Source: an uncultured Prevotellaceae bacterium (GTDB taxonomy: Bacteria; Bacteroidota; Bacteroidia; Bacteroidales; Bacteroidaceae). From it: a stretch of DNA of 44,471 bases. Within the stretch, counting starts at the first letter, position 1; every line of letters begins with the position of its first letter. The DNA is taken from assembly GCA_900321965.1 (NCBI GenBank), contig ONYA01000020.1:1-44471 (forward strand). Direction: 5' to 3'. The notes under the pieces are model-generated. The model worked only from the letters and a program-made list of their open reading frames with translations, made no database searches and was not told where the DNA came from. The position numbers and the translations under genes are program-made. Positions 33,170 through 42,187 of this stretch are shown piece after piece.

Positions 33170-33751
33170 TTAGTGCGAGATGAGGTTCATGAACTCCTGG
33201 CGCGTCTTAGCCTGATCGAAGGCACCGCTGAACTCGCTGGTGGTGGTGATGCTGTTCTGCTTTTCCACGCCGCGCATCTGCATACACATGTGCTTGGCTT
33301 CGACGACGACCATGACGCCGAGGGGATGAAGCGTCTCCTCGATACACTGTCGTATCTGCATGGTCATACGTTCCTGCACCTGCAGGCGGTGGCTATAGAT
33401 GTCGACGACGCGCGCTATCTTCGACAGTCCGGTGATGTAGCCGTTGGGAATGTAAGCTACGTGGCACTTGCCGTAGAATGGCAGCATGTGGTGCTCGCAG
33501 AGCGAGAAGAAGTCGATGTCCTTCACGATGACCATGTGGTTGTAGTCCTCCTTGAACAGGGCATCGGTGAGCACCTTGTGGGCGTCCATCTCATAGCCGC
33601 GTGTCAGTACCTGCATGGCCTTGGCCACGCGCATCGGAGTCTTGAGCAGTCCGTCGCGGCTGGGGTCTTCGCCCAGCAGTGTGATGATCTGCTTGTAGTG
33701 GTCGGCCAGTTCGTCGAGGCCTTCACGGAAGATTTCGTTTTCTGGATACAT
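33170..33751 (-). CDS. folE: GTP cyclohydrolase I
   Basis: This 193-residue enzyme converts GTP to 7,8-dihydroneopterin triphosphate, the first step of pterin/folate synthesis. It has the zinc-binding CEHHMLPF (about residues 84-91), the [23 protein letters not shown] helix region (about 109-131) and the second zinc cysteine in [10 protein letters not shown] (about 157). The gene begins directly after the SPOR protein stop, with no gap. Confidence 0.96.
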   Translation of the reverse strand: MYPENEIFREGLDELADHYKQIITLLGEDPSRDGLLKTPMRVAKAMQVLTRGYEMDAHKVLTDALFKEDYNHMVIVKDIDFFSLCEHHMLPFYGKCHVAYIPNGYITGLSKIARVVDIYSHRLQVQERMTMQIRQCIEETLHPLGVMVVVEAKHMCMQMRGVEKQNSITTTSEFSGAFDQAKTRQEFMNLISH

Positions 33752-34336
33752 TTAGTATGATGGTACGGTTATTTTCCCTTTGACGATAGAGGCACCGCTG
33801 ATGCCCAGCTTGTTGCGGATGTTCATCAGCATCTCGTGGGCCTCCTCATAGGTACGATAGTTGCCTACGCGACAAATCCATCGTGGTGAATAGAAGTGGA
33901 CGTAGACCGGGGTGTCGGGGTAGTGGGCCTTGATGGTGTTACCCACCTGTTCGGCTTTCTGGCGATCCTTGCGCTGGTTGCCTCCTGCGAAAGCCTGTAC
34001 GCGGTATCCGTTAATTTTGTAGCCGCCACGCATTACCTTGCGGCGGGTGTCTACCGGCACGCTGTCGTTAACGTTGTCGCGGTACTGGTCTTTGTGAGCC
34101 GTTTCAGGCTTTTTCTGGGCGGGAGACTCTTGGTCGTCCTGCTTGTCTTGATTGTCCTGGTTCCGCTGGTTGGCAGCCTGTCCGTTGACCAGGTCGTCGA
34201 TGGCCTTGTCGTGGTTGACGGTCACTGTACCTTGCCCTGCCTGTGTCTTCTGCTGTAGACGCTGGGTAAAGGACTGTGCACCAACTGTCAGGAAACAGCT
34301 GGCACACAGTATGACGATAGTGACAAGACGTCTCAT
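33752..34336 (-). CDS. SPOR domain-containing secreted protein
   Basis: This 194-residue protein has a signal peptide (MRRLVTIVILCASCFLTVGA), a Gln/Asn/Asp/Lys-rich linker (about 30-95, NQRNQDNQDKQDDQE) and a C-terminal SPOR domain (about 108-182: GYRVQAFAGGNQRKDRQKAE ... YPDTPVYVHFYSPRWICRVGNY). SPOR domains bind denuded septal peptidoglycan. It is placed between tpiA and folE, an order widespread in Bacteroidota. Confidence 0.88.
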   Translation of the reverse strand: MRRLVTIVILCASCFLTVGAQSFTQRLQQKTQAGQGTVTVNHDKAIDDLVNGQAANQRNQDNQDKQDDQESPAQKKPETAHKDQYRDNVNDSVPVDTRRKVMRGGYKINGYRVQAFAGGNQRKDRQKAEQVGNTIKAHYPDTPVYVHFYSPRWICRVGNYRTYEEAHEMLMNIRNKLGISGASIVKGKITVPSY

Positions 34337-34340
34337 CTGC

Positions 34341-35102
34341 TTATTTCTTCCAAGCGTCGATAATACCCTTGAAGTCGGCAGCCTTCAGTGAGGCACCGCC
34401 GATGAGACCGCCGTCGATGTCGGGCTTTGCGAACAGCTCAGGAGCATTCGAAGCCTTGCAGCTGCCACCGTAGAGGATGGTGGTGTCGTCGGCAACGGCC
34501 TGACCATACTTCTCAGCGATGATAGAGCGGATGTAAGCGTGAATCTCCTCGGCCTGCTCAGCGGTAGCGGTCTTGCCGGTACCGATGGCCCAGATGGGCT
34601 CGTAGGCGATAACGATCTTGCGGAAGTCCTCTTCGCTCAGGTTGAAGACGCTGCCCTCAAGCTCGGCCTTCACCACCTCGTTCTGCTTGCCGGCCTCGCG
34701 CTCTTCGAGCGACTCACCGATACAGAAGATCACCTTCAGGTCGTTCTTCTGAGCCAGCAGCACCTTCTCTTTCAGAATCTCGGGTGTCTCCTTGTAGTAC
34801 TCGCGACGCTCGCTGTGGCCGAGGATCACGTACTGTGCACCGGTAGACTTCACCATCTCAGCGCTTACCTCACCGGTGAAAGCACCCTTCTCCTTGTCAG
34901 CGCAGTTCTCAGCACCCAGGCCGATGATGTCCTGGTCGAGGAACTGTGCGATAGAAGCTAAGTGGATGAACGGTGTGCAGATAACCACACCGCAGTTGGG
35001 CTTGTCAGCCTTCAGAGTTTCGTTCAGCTCCTTTGCAAGAGCAATACCGTCCTGGAGATTCATGTTCATCTTCCAGTTTCCTGCAACAATTTTCTTTCTC
35101 AT
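34341..35102 (-). CDS. tpiA: Triosephosphate isomerase
   Basis: This 253-residue TIM-barrel enzyme interconverts glyceraldehyde-3-phosphate and dihydroxyacetone phosphate. Lys in GNWKMN (about 12), His in ILGHSERRE (about 97) and the catalytic Glu in [14 protein letters not shown] (about 169) are all present, along with the LLIGGASL-type phosphate loop (GGLIGGASL). Its ATG overlaps the stop of the upstream DoxX-like gene by 4 nt. Confidence 0.97.
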   Translation of the reverse strand: MRKKIVAGNWKMNMNLQDGIALAKELNETLKADKPNCGVVICTPFIHLASIAQFLDQDIIGLGAENCADKEKGAFTGEVSAEMVKSTGAQYVILGHSERREYYKETPEILKEKVLLAQKNDLKVIFCIGESLEEREAGKQNEVVKAELEGSVFNLSEEDFRKIVIAYEPIWAIGTGKTATAEQAEEIHAYIRSIIAEKYGQAVADDTTILYGGSCKASNAPELFAKPDIDGGLIGGASLKAADFKGIIDAWKK

Positions 35103-36289
35103 TTTTTTTCGTTTTTATATTGTTTGGGTTGATTATTATGTACTCGTTTCGACAGCTTTGAGCGGCGGCGCAGCCAGTGTGTCCACATCCATAGGCGGTC
35201 GGCCATTGTCAGCAGGGTCAGCGGCAATACAAACCACAGCAGAATCAAGGCTATCTTGCGTGCCGGGCCGTCGGTAGGCATCTTGCCTATTTCCAGCTGC
35301 TCCAATGGCAGGGCGCCCTCTGTCTCGCTGAGCTCGGGCAGGTCGTTGTGGCTCCACTTGCGGATGATGACACCGTCCTTCAGCAGGAGTAGGCCCGGAT
35401 TGCTGCGGATGATGGTCTTCAGCGTGGTGCCATCGGTCTGGCAGAAGGGGTATTCGGCTCCTGTGATGTCACGCCATATCCTGATGGGCTTGGCGGAGCT
35501 TGCCGTCAGACAGTAGAAGACGTAGTCGTGCTCCTGGGCATACTCGTAGAGCTGGTTGATCAGGTCGAGCCTGGAGTCGTCGGCCTGTTCCAGATAGGGC
35601 GAGACGAGCAGGAACGTGTAGCTTGAGTCTGCCAGTACCTGCTCGGTGATGTCGCCGTCGCTACTTTCGATGAAGAAGTCTGCGTAGGGCAGGTCTTCGC
35701 CATCCATCGTCCGCTGCCACTGCTGGCGCAGGTCGGTGCCGATGTGGTATGGACGGAAGTCGAACATCGGCAGGTAATACAGGCTCCATAGTGCCATGCT
35801 GACGATAAACACCATTGAGTAGTTGATGACTATCCACTGGTTTGACCTGGTGACGAATCGGAACATCTCCTGTGGCCACCGTGCCACGATGACGGCACAG
35901 GCGAGCAGAACGACATTCTTCCAGAAGGTCTGCCAGTTGGTGAGTACAATGGCATCGCCGAAGCAGCCGCAGTCGCTGATGGGGTTGGCCAGTGCCAGCC
36001 AGAGCGTCAGTGCGGTCATTACCACCATCATCAGTAAGATGCATCTCGATGTCAGCCGCCGCTGAATCGCAAACAGCAGGAAGATGCCGAGGCAGAACTC
36101 CACTGCCGCTAAGACGACGCTTGCCCCGAGAGACGCCAGGTCGGGGAGCAGTCCCCCCAGGTGCATGGCTCCGAGGTAGTCGTCAATCTTATATTGTGTG
36201 CCTAACGGGTCGACGGCCTTGACAAATCCTGAAAGGATGAATGTGACGGCCAGGACCAGTCGGCAGACATTTACTGTCAGTTTCTTCAC
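35099..36289 (-). CDS. DoxX-like/MauE-like inner-membrane protein
   Basis: This 396-residue membrane protein has an N-terminal DoxX-like four-helix region (residues about 5-150) with [18 protein letters not shown] and [22 protein letters not shown] further helix lies near 155-175, then a long extracytoplasmic region with a thioredoxin-like flavour (about 180-345), and a last helix (about 348-368). This architecture always sits between DUF1599 and tpiA in many Bacteroidota. Its role is unproven; the CGC motif and MauE similarity suggest redox or quinone-linked electron transfer. Confidence 0.78.
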   Translation of the reverse strand: MKKLTVNVCRLVLAVTFILSGFVKAVDPLGTQYKIDDYLGAMHLGGLLPDLASLGASVVLAAVEFCLGIFLLFAIQRRLTSRCILLMMVVMTALTLWLALANPISDCGCFGDAIVLTNWQTFWKNVVLLACAVIVARWPQEMFRFVTRSNQWIVINYSMVFIVSMALWSLYYLPMFDFRPYHIGTDLRQQWQRTMDGEDLPYADFFIESSDGDITEQVLADSSYTFLLVSPYLEQADDSRLDLINQLYEYAQEHDYVFYCLTASSAKPIRIWRDITGAEYPFCQTDGTTLKTIIRSNPGLLLLKDGVIIRKWSHNDLPELSETEGALPLEQLEIGKMPTDGPARKIALILLWFVLPLTLLTMADRLWMWTHWLRRRSKLSKRVHNNQPKQYKNEKK

Positions 36290-36834
36290 GCTTCGCTCAA
36301 CTTGATAACGCCGAAGACGGCATAGTTGATGATGTCCATATAGTTGGCATCAATACCCTCGGAGACGAGTGTCTGTCCGCCAAGGTCTTCCATCTCCTTG
36401 ATGCGCTCAATCTTCGTCAGGATGAGGTCGGTGTACGAGCTGACGCGCATGGAGCGCCACGCCTCGTCGTAGTCGTGGTTCTTGCGCTTCATCAGTTCCA
36501 AGGCCTCACGGGCATAGCGGTCGTAAAGCTGCAGGGCCTCGTCGTTGCTGATGTCGACGGTGTCGGCAAAGCCGCGTTCTAACTGTATCAGCCCGACGAT
36601 GCCGTAGTTGATGAGCCCGATGAACTCTGGCCGTATGCCTTCGCCCACCAGACTCTCTTTCTTCACCTCTAACGAGCGTATGCGCTTGGCTTTGATGAAG
36701 AGTTGGTCGGTGAGGGCCGTCGGGCGCAGGATGCGCCATGAGGCCCGATAGTCGTGCAGTTTCTTCTCGAAGAGTGCGCGACACTCGGCTATAGCCTGCT
36801 CAAACTGGGCGTTTGTTTCTTCGAACTTATCCAT
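36286..36834 (-). CDS. DUF1599 domain protein
   Basis: This 182-residue cytoplasmic protein has two tandem copies of a ~70-residue unit: ECRALFEKKLHDYRASWRILRPTALTDQLFIKAKRIRSLE and ALELMKRKNHDYDEAWRSMRVSSYTDLILTKIERIKEME are not quoted in full here but align at K-x2-DY-x2-(A/S)W-x2-(M/L)R and (T)DL/Q-x4-KxxRI. The start at 36834 is chosen because the next in-frame start, a TTG at 36846, lies within the -7 box (36844-36851). DUF1599 is annotated as nucleotide-modification-associated; its function is unclear. It overlaps the DoxX-like gene by 4 nt and leads the operon. Confidence 0.85.
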   Translation of the reverse strand: MDKFEETNAQFEQAIAECRALFEKKLHDYRASWRILRPTALTDQLFIKAKRIRSLEVKKESLVGEGIRPEFIGLINYGIVGLIQLERGFADTVDISNDEALQLYDRYAREALELMKRKNHDYDEAWRSMRVSSYTDLILTKIERIKEMEDLGGQTLVSEGIDANYMDIINYAVFGVIKLSEA

Positions 36835-36843
36835 TTCGGGGTG

Positions 36844-36851
36844 CAAAGGTA
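36844..36851 (-). promoter_or_regulatory. -7 box for the DUF1599-DoxX-tpiA-SPOR-folE run
   Basis: TACCTTTG on the minus strand, about 10 nt before the ATG at 36834; the mRNA would be nearly leaderless. No clear -33 TTG is seen. Confidence 0.45.
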
Positions 36852-36890
36852 CGGATTTTTTTTAAATATTAATGCTTAACACTCAATTTT

Positions 36891-37343
36891 TTATAGTTCT
36901 TTCTGCTTTTTGTGAATATAGCGGATCTTGGCGCAGAGCACGTCGAAGGACGTCTGCAGCGAGTCACGGCGCACACGCGTCTTCGTCAGCATGGTCAGCT
37001 CTTCGGGCGTGGCGCGCAGTTCCTGCTTGTCTTTCTCCACCTTTTGCTTCTGGTATTCGTAGTCGTGCTTGACGGCTTGCAGCATGCTGTCAACCCGCGA
37101 TAGCTCCTCCTGCGACCGCTTCAGCTCGATGCTCTGTTGCAGTCGCAGGGCCTGCTTGCGCGTCTCGATGGCGCTGGGATAGACCTTGCGCAGCGAGTCG
37201 ATGACGATGAGGGCACGGTCATAGCGCTGCTCGTCAAACAGCTGGTGAGCCTTTGCCAGCATCTCGTTAGCCTCCTTCTGCTGGTTGTCACGACAGGCGG
37301 AAAGAAGGACGATAGCCATCAGTGCTGTTAGAATGTATCTCAT
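36891..37343 (-). CDS. Coiled-coil lipoprotein of unknown function
   Basis: This 150-residue predicted lipoprotein has a signal sequence ending LLSAC (Cys17). A TPR-like helix pair (about 22-55, ANEMLAKAHQLFDEQRYDRALIVIDSLRKVYP) is followed by a heptad-rich coiled coil (about 60-115) and a basic C-terminus. The PAP2 gene begins 3 nt after its start region on the same strand, so the two form an operon with the PAP2 gene first. No specific function can be given. Confidence 0.75.
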   Translation of the reverse strand: MRYILTALMAIVLLSACRDNQQKEANEMLAKAHQLFDEQRYDRALIVIDSLRKVYPSAIETRKQALRLQQSIELKRSQEELSRVDSMLQAVKHDYEYQKQKVEKDKQELRATPEELTMLTKTRVRRDSLQTSFDVLCAKIRYIHKKQKEL

Positions 37344-37346
37344 CGA

Positions 37347-39164
37347 TTAAAAATTTACAAGGAACGACATGCCGATGGTGAAATAGTTCATCTTTTTCTC
37401 CTTTTTGTACACCAGCGGGCTGAGGATGGCGTAGTAGTCAGCTGTCTTGGGGTTCGAGACGAGGCTATACAGGTTCTCGCCCAATGCTGACTTCAGGTAA
37501 TAGAACGGGTCAACGGTCATGGTGTATTTCTTCTTCGTATAGTCGTAGTCGCAGAACAGACGCCACGAGAAGTTCGATTTGTAGCGGTAGGTCAGCGACA
37601 GGCCGGTACCCCACGACGTGGAGTTGTCTGCACTGATGTTTAGGTAGTCCCACTCTTCCTTGTAGGTCTTGTAGGTGCCGTCAGCGTTCTTGACACCGTC
37701 GGGCTGGTTGATGCCAAGAAATGTCAGTTCGTTGTTTGTGATAACCATTCCGTAGTTGGCATCCTTGACATAGCCTTCGGCGTAGCCGTCGATCTCAAGA
37801 TCCTGGTTGATAGAGCGTCCTACGAGCAGTTTAGTGCCCAACGAGAAATGCTCGTTCAGCGGCAGGTTCAGGTAGAGACCGGCGCTGGCAGTGAACTCCG
37901 TGAGGTGGTCGCTCTGCACGATACCGCCCATGTTTGTCACGGCAGCACCGTTCTTGTTGACGGCGTCAATGTCGAGGGGTTCCTGTTCTTCGTACAAGTC
38001 GTGAGCCTTTTCGAAGGGATTGTCGACGAGGAAGAACCAAGCTGCGTCGTTGTCCTCTGAGGTGATGTCGGCATACTGTCCGAACGATTTGGCCGACATG
38101 GCGCGTACGCGGAGGCGCCCGCCAATGCCTACGTACTTATTGAAGAAGTAGGCACCTTCGGCGTCGACCACCGTAGCAGCACGGAACTGTACGCGGTCTT
38201 CTTCGCTGAGGTCGTAGAGTTCTTCGCTGTAGCGTTCCTTGTTCTCTAATCCCTCGTAGTCGAAGTCGATGTCCTTGCTGCCTAATCCCAGACCCATGCT
38301 GATGCTGAAGAACGACGGGTTCTCGCTGTCAAGTTCCAGATTGTTACGCAAGAGCCCCTTGCCCTTGAACAGTACGTCGCTCAGGGCATAGCCCAGCTCG
38401 GTAGACATGATACCGATGCCGGCCCCCGACATCACGTCGCTGATCCAGTGGCGGTTGTTCAGAATTCGCATGACGCCCGTCGCCGTTGCCACGCCGTAGC
38501 CGGCCACTGAGTACCAGGGCGAGCGCGTCAGACCGTACTCCTTGTGCAGCAGCGAGGCACCGACGAAGGCTGTGGCCGTATGGCCCGACGGCCATGAGTT
38601 GGCCGATGAACCGTCGGGGCGCATCTCCTTGGCGGTGTACTTGATGCCGTTGACGAAGCCGGCCATGATGCCGTACGACATGGCGGCGCTAGCCAGCAGG
38701 CGGGGCCAGTCGCTGCGTCCTTCGACGCCTGCCAGTTTCAGTCCGACTGTCATCATCGGGCCGAAATATTGCGTGTAGTCGTCAATACCCGTCTTGAAGT
38801 CTGTCAGCAGCTGGGTGTTGGCCTTCTTGCTCTTGTTGTTCTGGGCAAACATAGCCTTGTCGCCCTTGATGGCCCAGCCGGCCGCAAACAGGGGGATGCC
38901 GACAAACGACAGGTCGTCCATCACCTTGTAGGGCTTTACGCCGGGGGTGGTCTTCGTCTTGAAGAAGCTGAAGTCGCCGAAGGTGGTCGGCGTGACTGTC
39001 GGGGTGTATGAGCCTCTGAGGTTTGCGTTATCGACAGTCACCAGTCTTGGCTCTATCTCCGGTACGCTGAGCTTCAATGGCTCTTGGTTGGTGAAATCAC
39101 TGGCTACGGCGTTAAGCGCAGCTGTCAGGCAGATGACTGCCAGCAAATAAAACCTGTTTTTCAT
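37347..39164 (-). CDS. PAP2-family phosphatase with C-terminal outer-membrane barrel-like region
   Basis: This 605-residue protein is read from the ATG at 39164, which gives a clean signal peptide (MKNRFYLLAVICLTAALNAVA). The PAP2 phosphatase motifs lie at about residues 180-260: KEMRPDG, WPSGHTATAF and RILNNRHWISDV (R-x5-H-x3-D). The last ~290 residues alternate hydrophobic and polar residues and end in IGMSFLVNF, an outer-membrane barrel signature. A lipid or undecaprenyl phosphate phosphatase in the outer membrane or periplasm is likely, perhaps lipid A- or PE-related. The substrate cannot be read from sequence. Confidence 0.82.
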   Translation of the reverse strand: MKNRFYLLAVICLTAALNAVASDFTNQEPLKLSVPEIEPRLVTVDNANLRGSYTPTVTPTTFGDFSFFKTKTTPGVKPYKVMDDLSFVGIPLFAAGWAIKGDKAMFAQNNKSKKANTQLLTDFKTGIDDYTQYFGPMMTVGLKLAGVEGRSDWPRLLASAAMSYGIMAGFVNGIKYTAKEMRPDGSSANSWPSGHTATAFVGASLLHKEYGLTRSPWYSVAGYGVATATGVMRILNNRHWISDVMSGAGIGIMSTELGYALSDVLFKGKGLLRNNLELDSENPSFFSISMGLGLGSKDIDFDYEGLENKERYSEELYDLSEEDRVQFRAATVVDAEGAYFFNKYVGIGGRLRVRAMSAKSFGQYADITSEDNDAAWFFLVDNPFEKAHDLYEEQEPLDIDAVNKNGAAVTNMGGIVQSDHLTEFTASAGLYLNLPLNEHFSLGTKLLVGRSINQDLEIDGYAEGYVKDANYGMVITNNELTFLGINQPDGVKNADGTYKTYKEEWDYLNISADNSTSWGTGLSLTYRYKSNFSWRLFCDYDYTKKKYTMTVDPFYYLKSALGENLYSLVSNPKTADYYAILSPLVYKKEKKMNYFTIGMSFLVNF

Positions 39165-39197
39165 ACACCTAATTATTATATTTTTTTGTTTTCGGTG

Positions 39198-39205
39198 CAA
39201 AGATA
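39198..39205 (-). promoter_or_regulatory. -7 box for the PAP2 gene
   Basis: TATCTTTG on the minus strand, 34 nt upstream of the ATG at 39164. A matching -33 element is not evident. Confidence 0.45.
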
Positions 39206-39548
39206 ATCATTTTTTTTGTATTCTCCTCTTTTTGGGGAAATTATTTGCTCAGCCAAGCCCTTTTTCTAAGCGTCCATATAAAACACGCTTTGCACAAAAT
39301 GTTTGATGTTAGATGTTAGATTGGCGCTTTCTGCAGTGAAATGGCTTATTTCGGGTTGAAGACCTTGTGCATAGTAGTCCACTTGTGGAAAAAAGGCTAT
39401 CGGAAATGTTTGATATTCCCTTAAGAATGTTCTATTTCTGCTTGCGGTAACAAAAAAATAGAAATAGAGCGTTTTTTAGTAAATTTCGAACAGCAATAAT
39501 CGGATATTTATTGCGACATTTGCACCCTGAAAAGTAAAAAAGAACAGA
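39206..39548. other. Divergent intergenic region with an AT-rich hairpin
   Basis: This is a 343-bp gap between the PAP2 and AraC genes. A 9-bp perfect inverted repeat (TCTATTTCT 39431-39439 with AGAAATAGA 39460-39468) is followed by GCGTTTTTT, so it may be a terminator or an operator of the AraC regulator. A GATGTTA doublet lies near 39303-39320. I see no coding frame or RNA gene. Confidence 0.4.
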
Positions 39549-40445
39549 ATGGAGATACAAGATCTTAAACCAAGGAGTGGTTCAGACACCCTGCGTATAG
39601 GCGATAGCGACGATTTGGTCGTGATGGAGAACTTTGGAGCATTGCCCAAGGGTAAACTTCGTCTCGACAATCAGGGACTCATTGTGATTTGCACCGATGG
39701 CATGGCTCAGTTCGACTACGACGGCCAGCAGATCCTCCTTCGCAAGAATGACCTTTACCTCTATATGGCTCATAGCGTTGCCTCTAATTTTATGGCCTCG
39801 GCCGACTTCAACTGCCGTCAGATTTGGTTTACCCGTAGCGAGCTGTGGAACATCGACATGCATGGCGAGGTGAGCTTGGCGGATTTGGCTTACCTGAAGC
39901 AGCATCCCGTGGTGCATCTTACCCCTGACGATGTTACGCTGCTTGATGATTACTTCCAGCTGCTGTGTCGCCGAATGCGAGACCAGTCGCCGCTGCTTTA
40001 TCCGGATATTGTGAGGTCGCTCGTCAGCACGATGATGCTGGAAATGCTCTGCATGATGCGGCGCAACAAAGAGCAATATGCTGTGACGAAAGATCTGGAG
40101 AATACGAATCCGGGCGTTCACAAACGACTGCTGGCCGACAAGTTCATTCAGCTTGTTGAGCAGAGTGACGGGCGCATCCGCAAGGTGGACGACTTCGCCA
40201 AGCAGTTGAACGTCACGCCCAAATACCTGTCGACCATCTTGAAGGATACCATCAACCGCCGGCCGAGCATGATGATAGAGCACTTCACGATGGGGGCCAT
40301 CGAGCGCCGCCTGCGCTATACCGACATGACGATGCAGGAGATAGCCAACGACCTGAACTTCCCCAATGCCTCGTTCTTCGGAAAATACTTTAAGGAACAC
40401 GCTGGCATGACGCCGCTGGAGTATCGTAAGAAATTCCAGAAATAA
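39549..40445 (+). CDS. AraC family transcriptional regulator
   Basis: This 298-residue regulator has an N-terminal cupin-like sensing domain (about 1-160) and a C-terminal AraC double helix-turn-helix (about 190-298). The second HTH shows the family signature MTMQEIANDLNFPNASFFGKYFKEHAGMTPLEYRKKF; only its key residues (IA-x2-L-F-x3-F-x3-FK-x3-G-x-TP-x2-YR) matter. It is encoded 62 nt upstream of the efflux operon in the same direction, a common arrangement in Bacteroidota. It probably controls TolC-HlyD-ABC expression. The inducer is unknown. Confidence 0.9.
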   Translation: MEIQDLKPRSGSDTLRIGDSDDLVVMENFGALPKGKLRLDNQGLIVICTDGMAQFDYDGQQILLRKNDLYLYMAHSVASNFMASADFNCRQIWFTRSELWNIDMHGEVSLADLAYLKQHPVVHLTPDDVTLLDDYFQLLCRRMRDQSPLLYPDIVRSLVSTMMLEMLCMMRRNKEQYAVTKDLENTNPGVHKRLLADKFIQLVEQSDGRIRKVDDFAKQLNVTPKYLSTILKDTINRRPSMMIEHFTMGAIERRLRYTDMTMQEIANDLNFPNASFFGKYFKEHAGMTPLEYRKKFQK

Positions 40446-40507
40446 TGGAGAAGTGAAAAGTGAAGAATTGGCTACCGCACAGAAAGTAATGACAATTATA
40501 AATAATA

Positions 40508-42058
40508 ATGTGCATGAGAACTAAGAAGAAAAAAAGTACAGTGGTGGCGCGAGTGATAGGGCTCGGGCTATTGGTGCTATTGCCGTCTGTGGCGGGTGCT
40601 CAGCGGATGCTGACGCTCGACAGCTGCAGGGCGATGGCGCTGAGGAACAACAAACAGATGAGCGTGGCGAAGATGAAGCAGGAGGTGAACGCCAACCTGC
40701 GGAAGTCGGCACGTACAGCGTATCTGCCGAAGGTGAACGCCGTGGGCGGGTACATGTGGATGAGTCGCGAGATGTCCATCCTCAACGACGACCAGAAGGA
40801 GGCGCTGGGCAACATGGGCACGAACACGACGGCGAAGCTGCAGGATGCACTGGCGCCGTTGGCATCGCAGTTGCCGGCAGCGACACAACAGAAGATGGCT
40901 GGCGACATGGCGGCCTTCGGCGGTGCGCTGAACCAGGTGGGCGAGGGCATCGTGGAGGGTTTCCGGACGGACACGCGGAATATGTTCGGCGGCGCGGTGA
41001 CGGTGACACAGCCCGTGTTCATGGGCGGCGCTTTGGTGGCGGCGAACAAGATAGCCGACATCAACGAAAAGATGGCTGCGAACACATTAGAGATGAAGCG
41101 GCAGAACACCTTATATAATATAGACCAGGTGTACTGGCAGGTGGTGTCGCTCCGTCATAAGCAGACGTTAGCCGAGAGCTACGTGGAGCTCGTGAAGAAG
41201 CTGAAGGGCGACGTGCAGAAGATGATCGACCAGGGCGTGGCCACGAAGGGCGACGGGCTGAGCGTCGGCGTGCGCGTGAACGAGGCCGAGATGGCACTGA
41301 CGCAGGTGCAGGACGGCCTGGCGCTGTCGAAGATGCTGCTGTGCCAGCTGATTGGGCTGGACGAGGACGAGGCAATAGAATTAGCCGATGAGACGACCCA
41401 CCCCCAACCCCACCCTGTGAGGGAGGGGAGTGATTACTCTCAAGGCGGATTATCAGCGGAAGAACTAACTACTCCCCTCTCTGTCAGGGAGGGGCTGGGG
41501 GGAGGGTCTTCCCGCCCTGAATTGAAGATACTGCAGAACACCGTTGACCTCAGTAAGCAGACGACGAACGCGCTGAAGGCGGGGAACCTGCCGACGGTGC
41601 TGCTGATGGGCGGATACATGGTGTCGAACCCCAACACGTTCAACGGCTTCGAGAAGAAGTTCGGCGGCGTGTGGAACGTGGGCGTTGTGGTGCGCGTGCC
41701 AGTGTGGAACTGGGGCGACGTGAAGTATAAGGTGCGCGCCTCAAAGGGTGCCACGGCCATGGCGAACCTCGAACTGGACGACGCGCGGGAGATGATCAGC
41801 CTGCAGGTGAGACAGAGCAACTTCAAGGTGAAGGAAGCTCAGAAGAAGCTGACGATGGCGCAGTCGAACGTGGCGAATGCCGACGAGAACCTGAGGATGG
41901 CGAACCTCGCCTTCAAAGAGGGCACAGCATCGTTCACGACGGTGATGGAGGCGCAGACGGCGTGGAACGCGGCGCAGTCGCAACTCATCGACGCGGAGAT
42001 CGGCGTGAAGCTCTCAGAGGTCGAACTGCAAAAAGCCCTCGGAACGCTTTCGAATTAA
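40508..42058 (+). CDS. TolC family outer-membrane efflux protein
   Basis: This 516-residue protein has a signal peptide (about residues 1-32; ATG at 40508, or 40514). It has the long-helix, internally repeated architecture of the TolC family: LTLDSCRAMALRNNKQMSVAKMK (about 35-57) and later RQSNFKVKEAQKKLTMAQSNVANADENLRMANLAFKEG-type helices near the C-terminus. Residues about 297-334 (THPQPHPVREG ... VREGLGGGSS) are foreign-looking and are encoded by a palindromic repeat (41395-41508) inserted in frame in the loop before RPELKIL. It forms the outer-membrane channel of a tripartite export system with the HlyD and ABC-2 genes downstream. Confidence 0.92.
   Translation: MCMRTKKKKSTVVARVIGLGLLVLLPSVAGAQRMLTLDSCRAMALRNNKQMSVAKMKQEVNANLRKSARTAYLPKVNAVGGYMWMSREMSILNDDQKEALGNMGTNTTAKLQDALAPLASQLPAATQQKMAGDMAAFGGALNQVGEGIVEGFRTDTRNMFGGAVTVTQPVFMGGALVAANKIADINEKMAANTLEMKRQNTLYNIDQVYWQVVSLRHKQTLAESYVELVKKLKGDVQKMIDQGVATKGDGLSVGVRVNEAEMALTQVQDGLALSKMLLCQLIGLDEDEAIELADETTHPQPHPVREGSDYSQGGLSAEELTTPLSVREGLGGGSSRPELKILQNTVDLSKQTTNALKAGNLPTVLLMGGYMVSNPNTFNGFEKKFGGVWNVGVVVRVPVWNWGDVKYKVRASKGATAMANLELDDAREMISLQVRQSNFKVKEAQKKLTMAQSNVANADENLRMANLAFKEGTASFTTVMEAQTAWNAAQSQLIDAEIGVKLSEVELQKALGTLSN
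41395..41508. repeat. Palindromic repeat element inserted in frame in the TolC gene
   Basis: The 36 bases 41395-41430 pair imperfectly (about 30 positions) with 41472-41508 and are rich in CCCC/GGGG with GAGGGAGGGGAG at the inner edge. The 114-bp unit adds 38 codons without a stop. Elements with this GACCCACCCCCAA/GGGAGGGG look are dispersed in Prevotella-type genomes, normally between genes. Confidence 0.8.
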
Positions 42059-42143
42059 GAGTTGTCGGCTACGCCGAGTAAGAATTACAAATTAAGAATT
42101 AATTCTAAACTCCTAATTCCTAATTGCCAAAGGCAACAACTCT
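42058..42143. repeat. Intergenic palindromic element after the TolC gene
   Basis: AGAGTTGT (42058-42065) and ACAACTCT (42136-42143) form the ends. Inside are two mini-hairpins, CGGC-TAC-GCCG (42066-42076) and TTGCC-AAA-GGCAA (42124-42136), and an AATTAAGAATT-type AT-rich centre. It lies between two co-transcribed genes. Confidence 0.6.
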
Positions 42144-42187
42144 AAATTCTAAAGTCTAAATTCAAAATTTAAAAACAAAACATCATT

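Noticed and set aside
36835-36846. TTG start for the DUF1599 gene
   Set aside because: It overlaps the TACCTTTG promoter box, so it would lie upstream of or at the transcription start.
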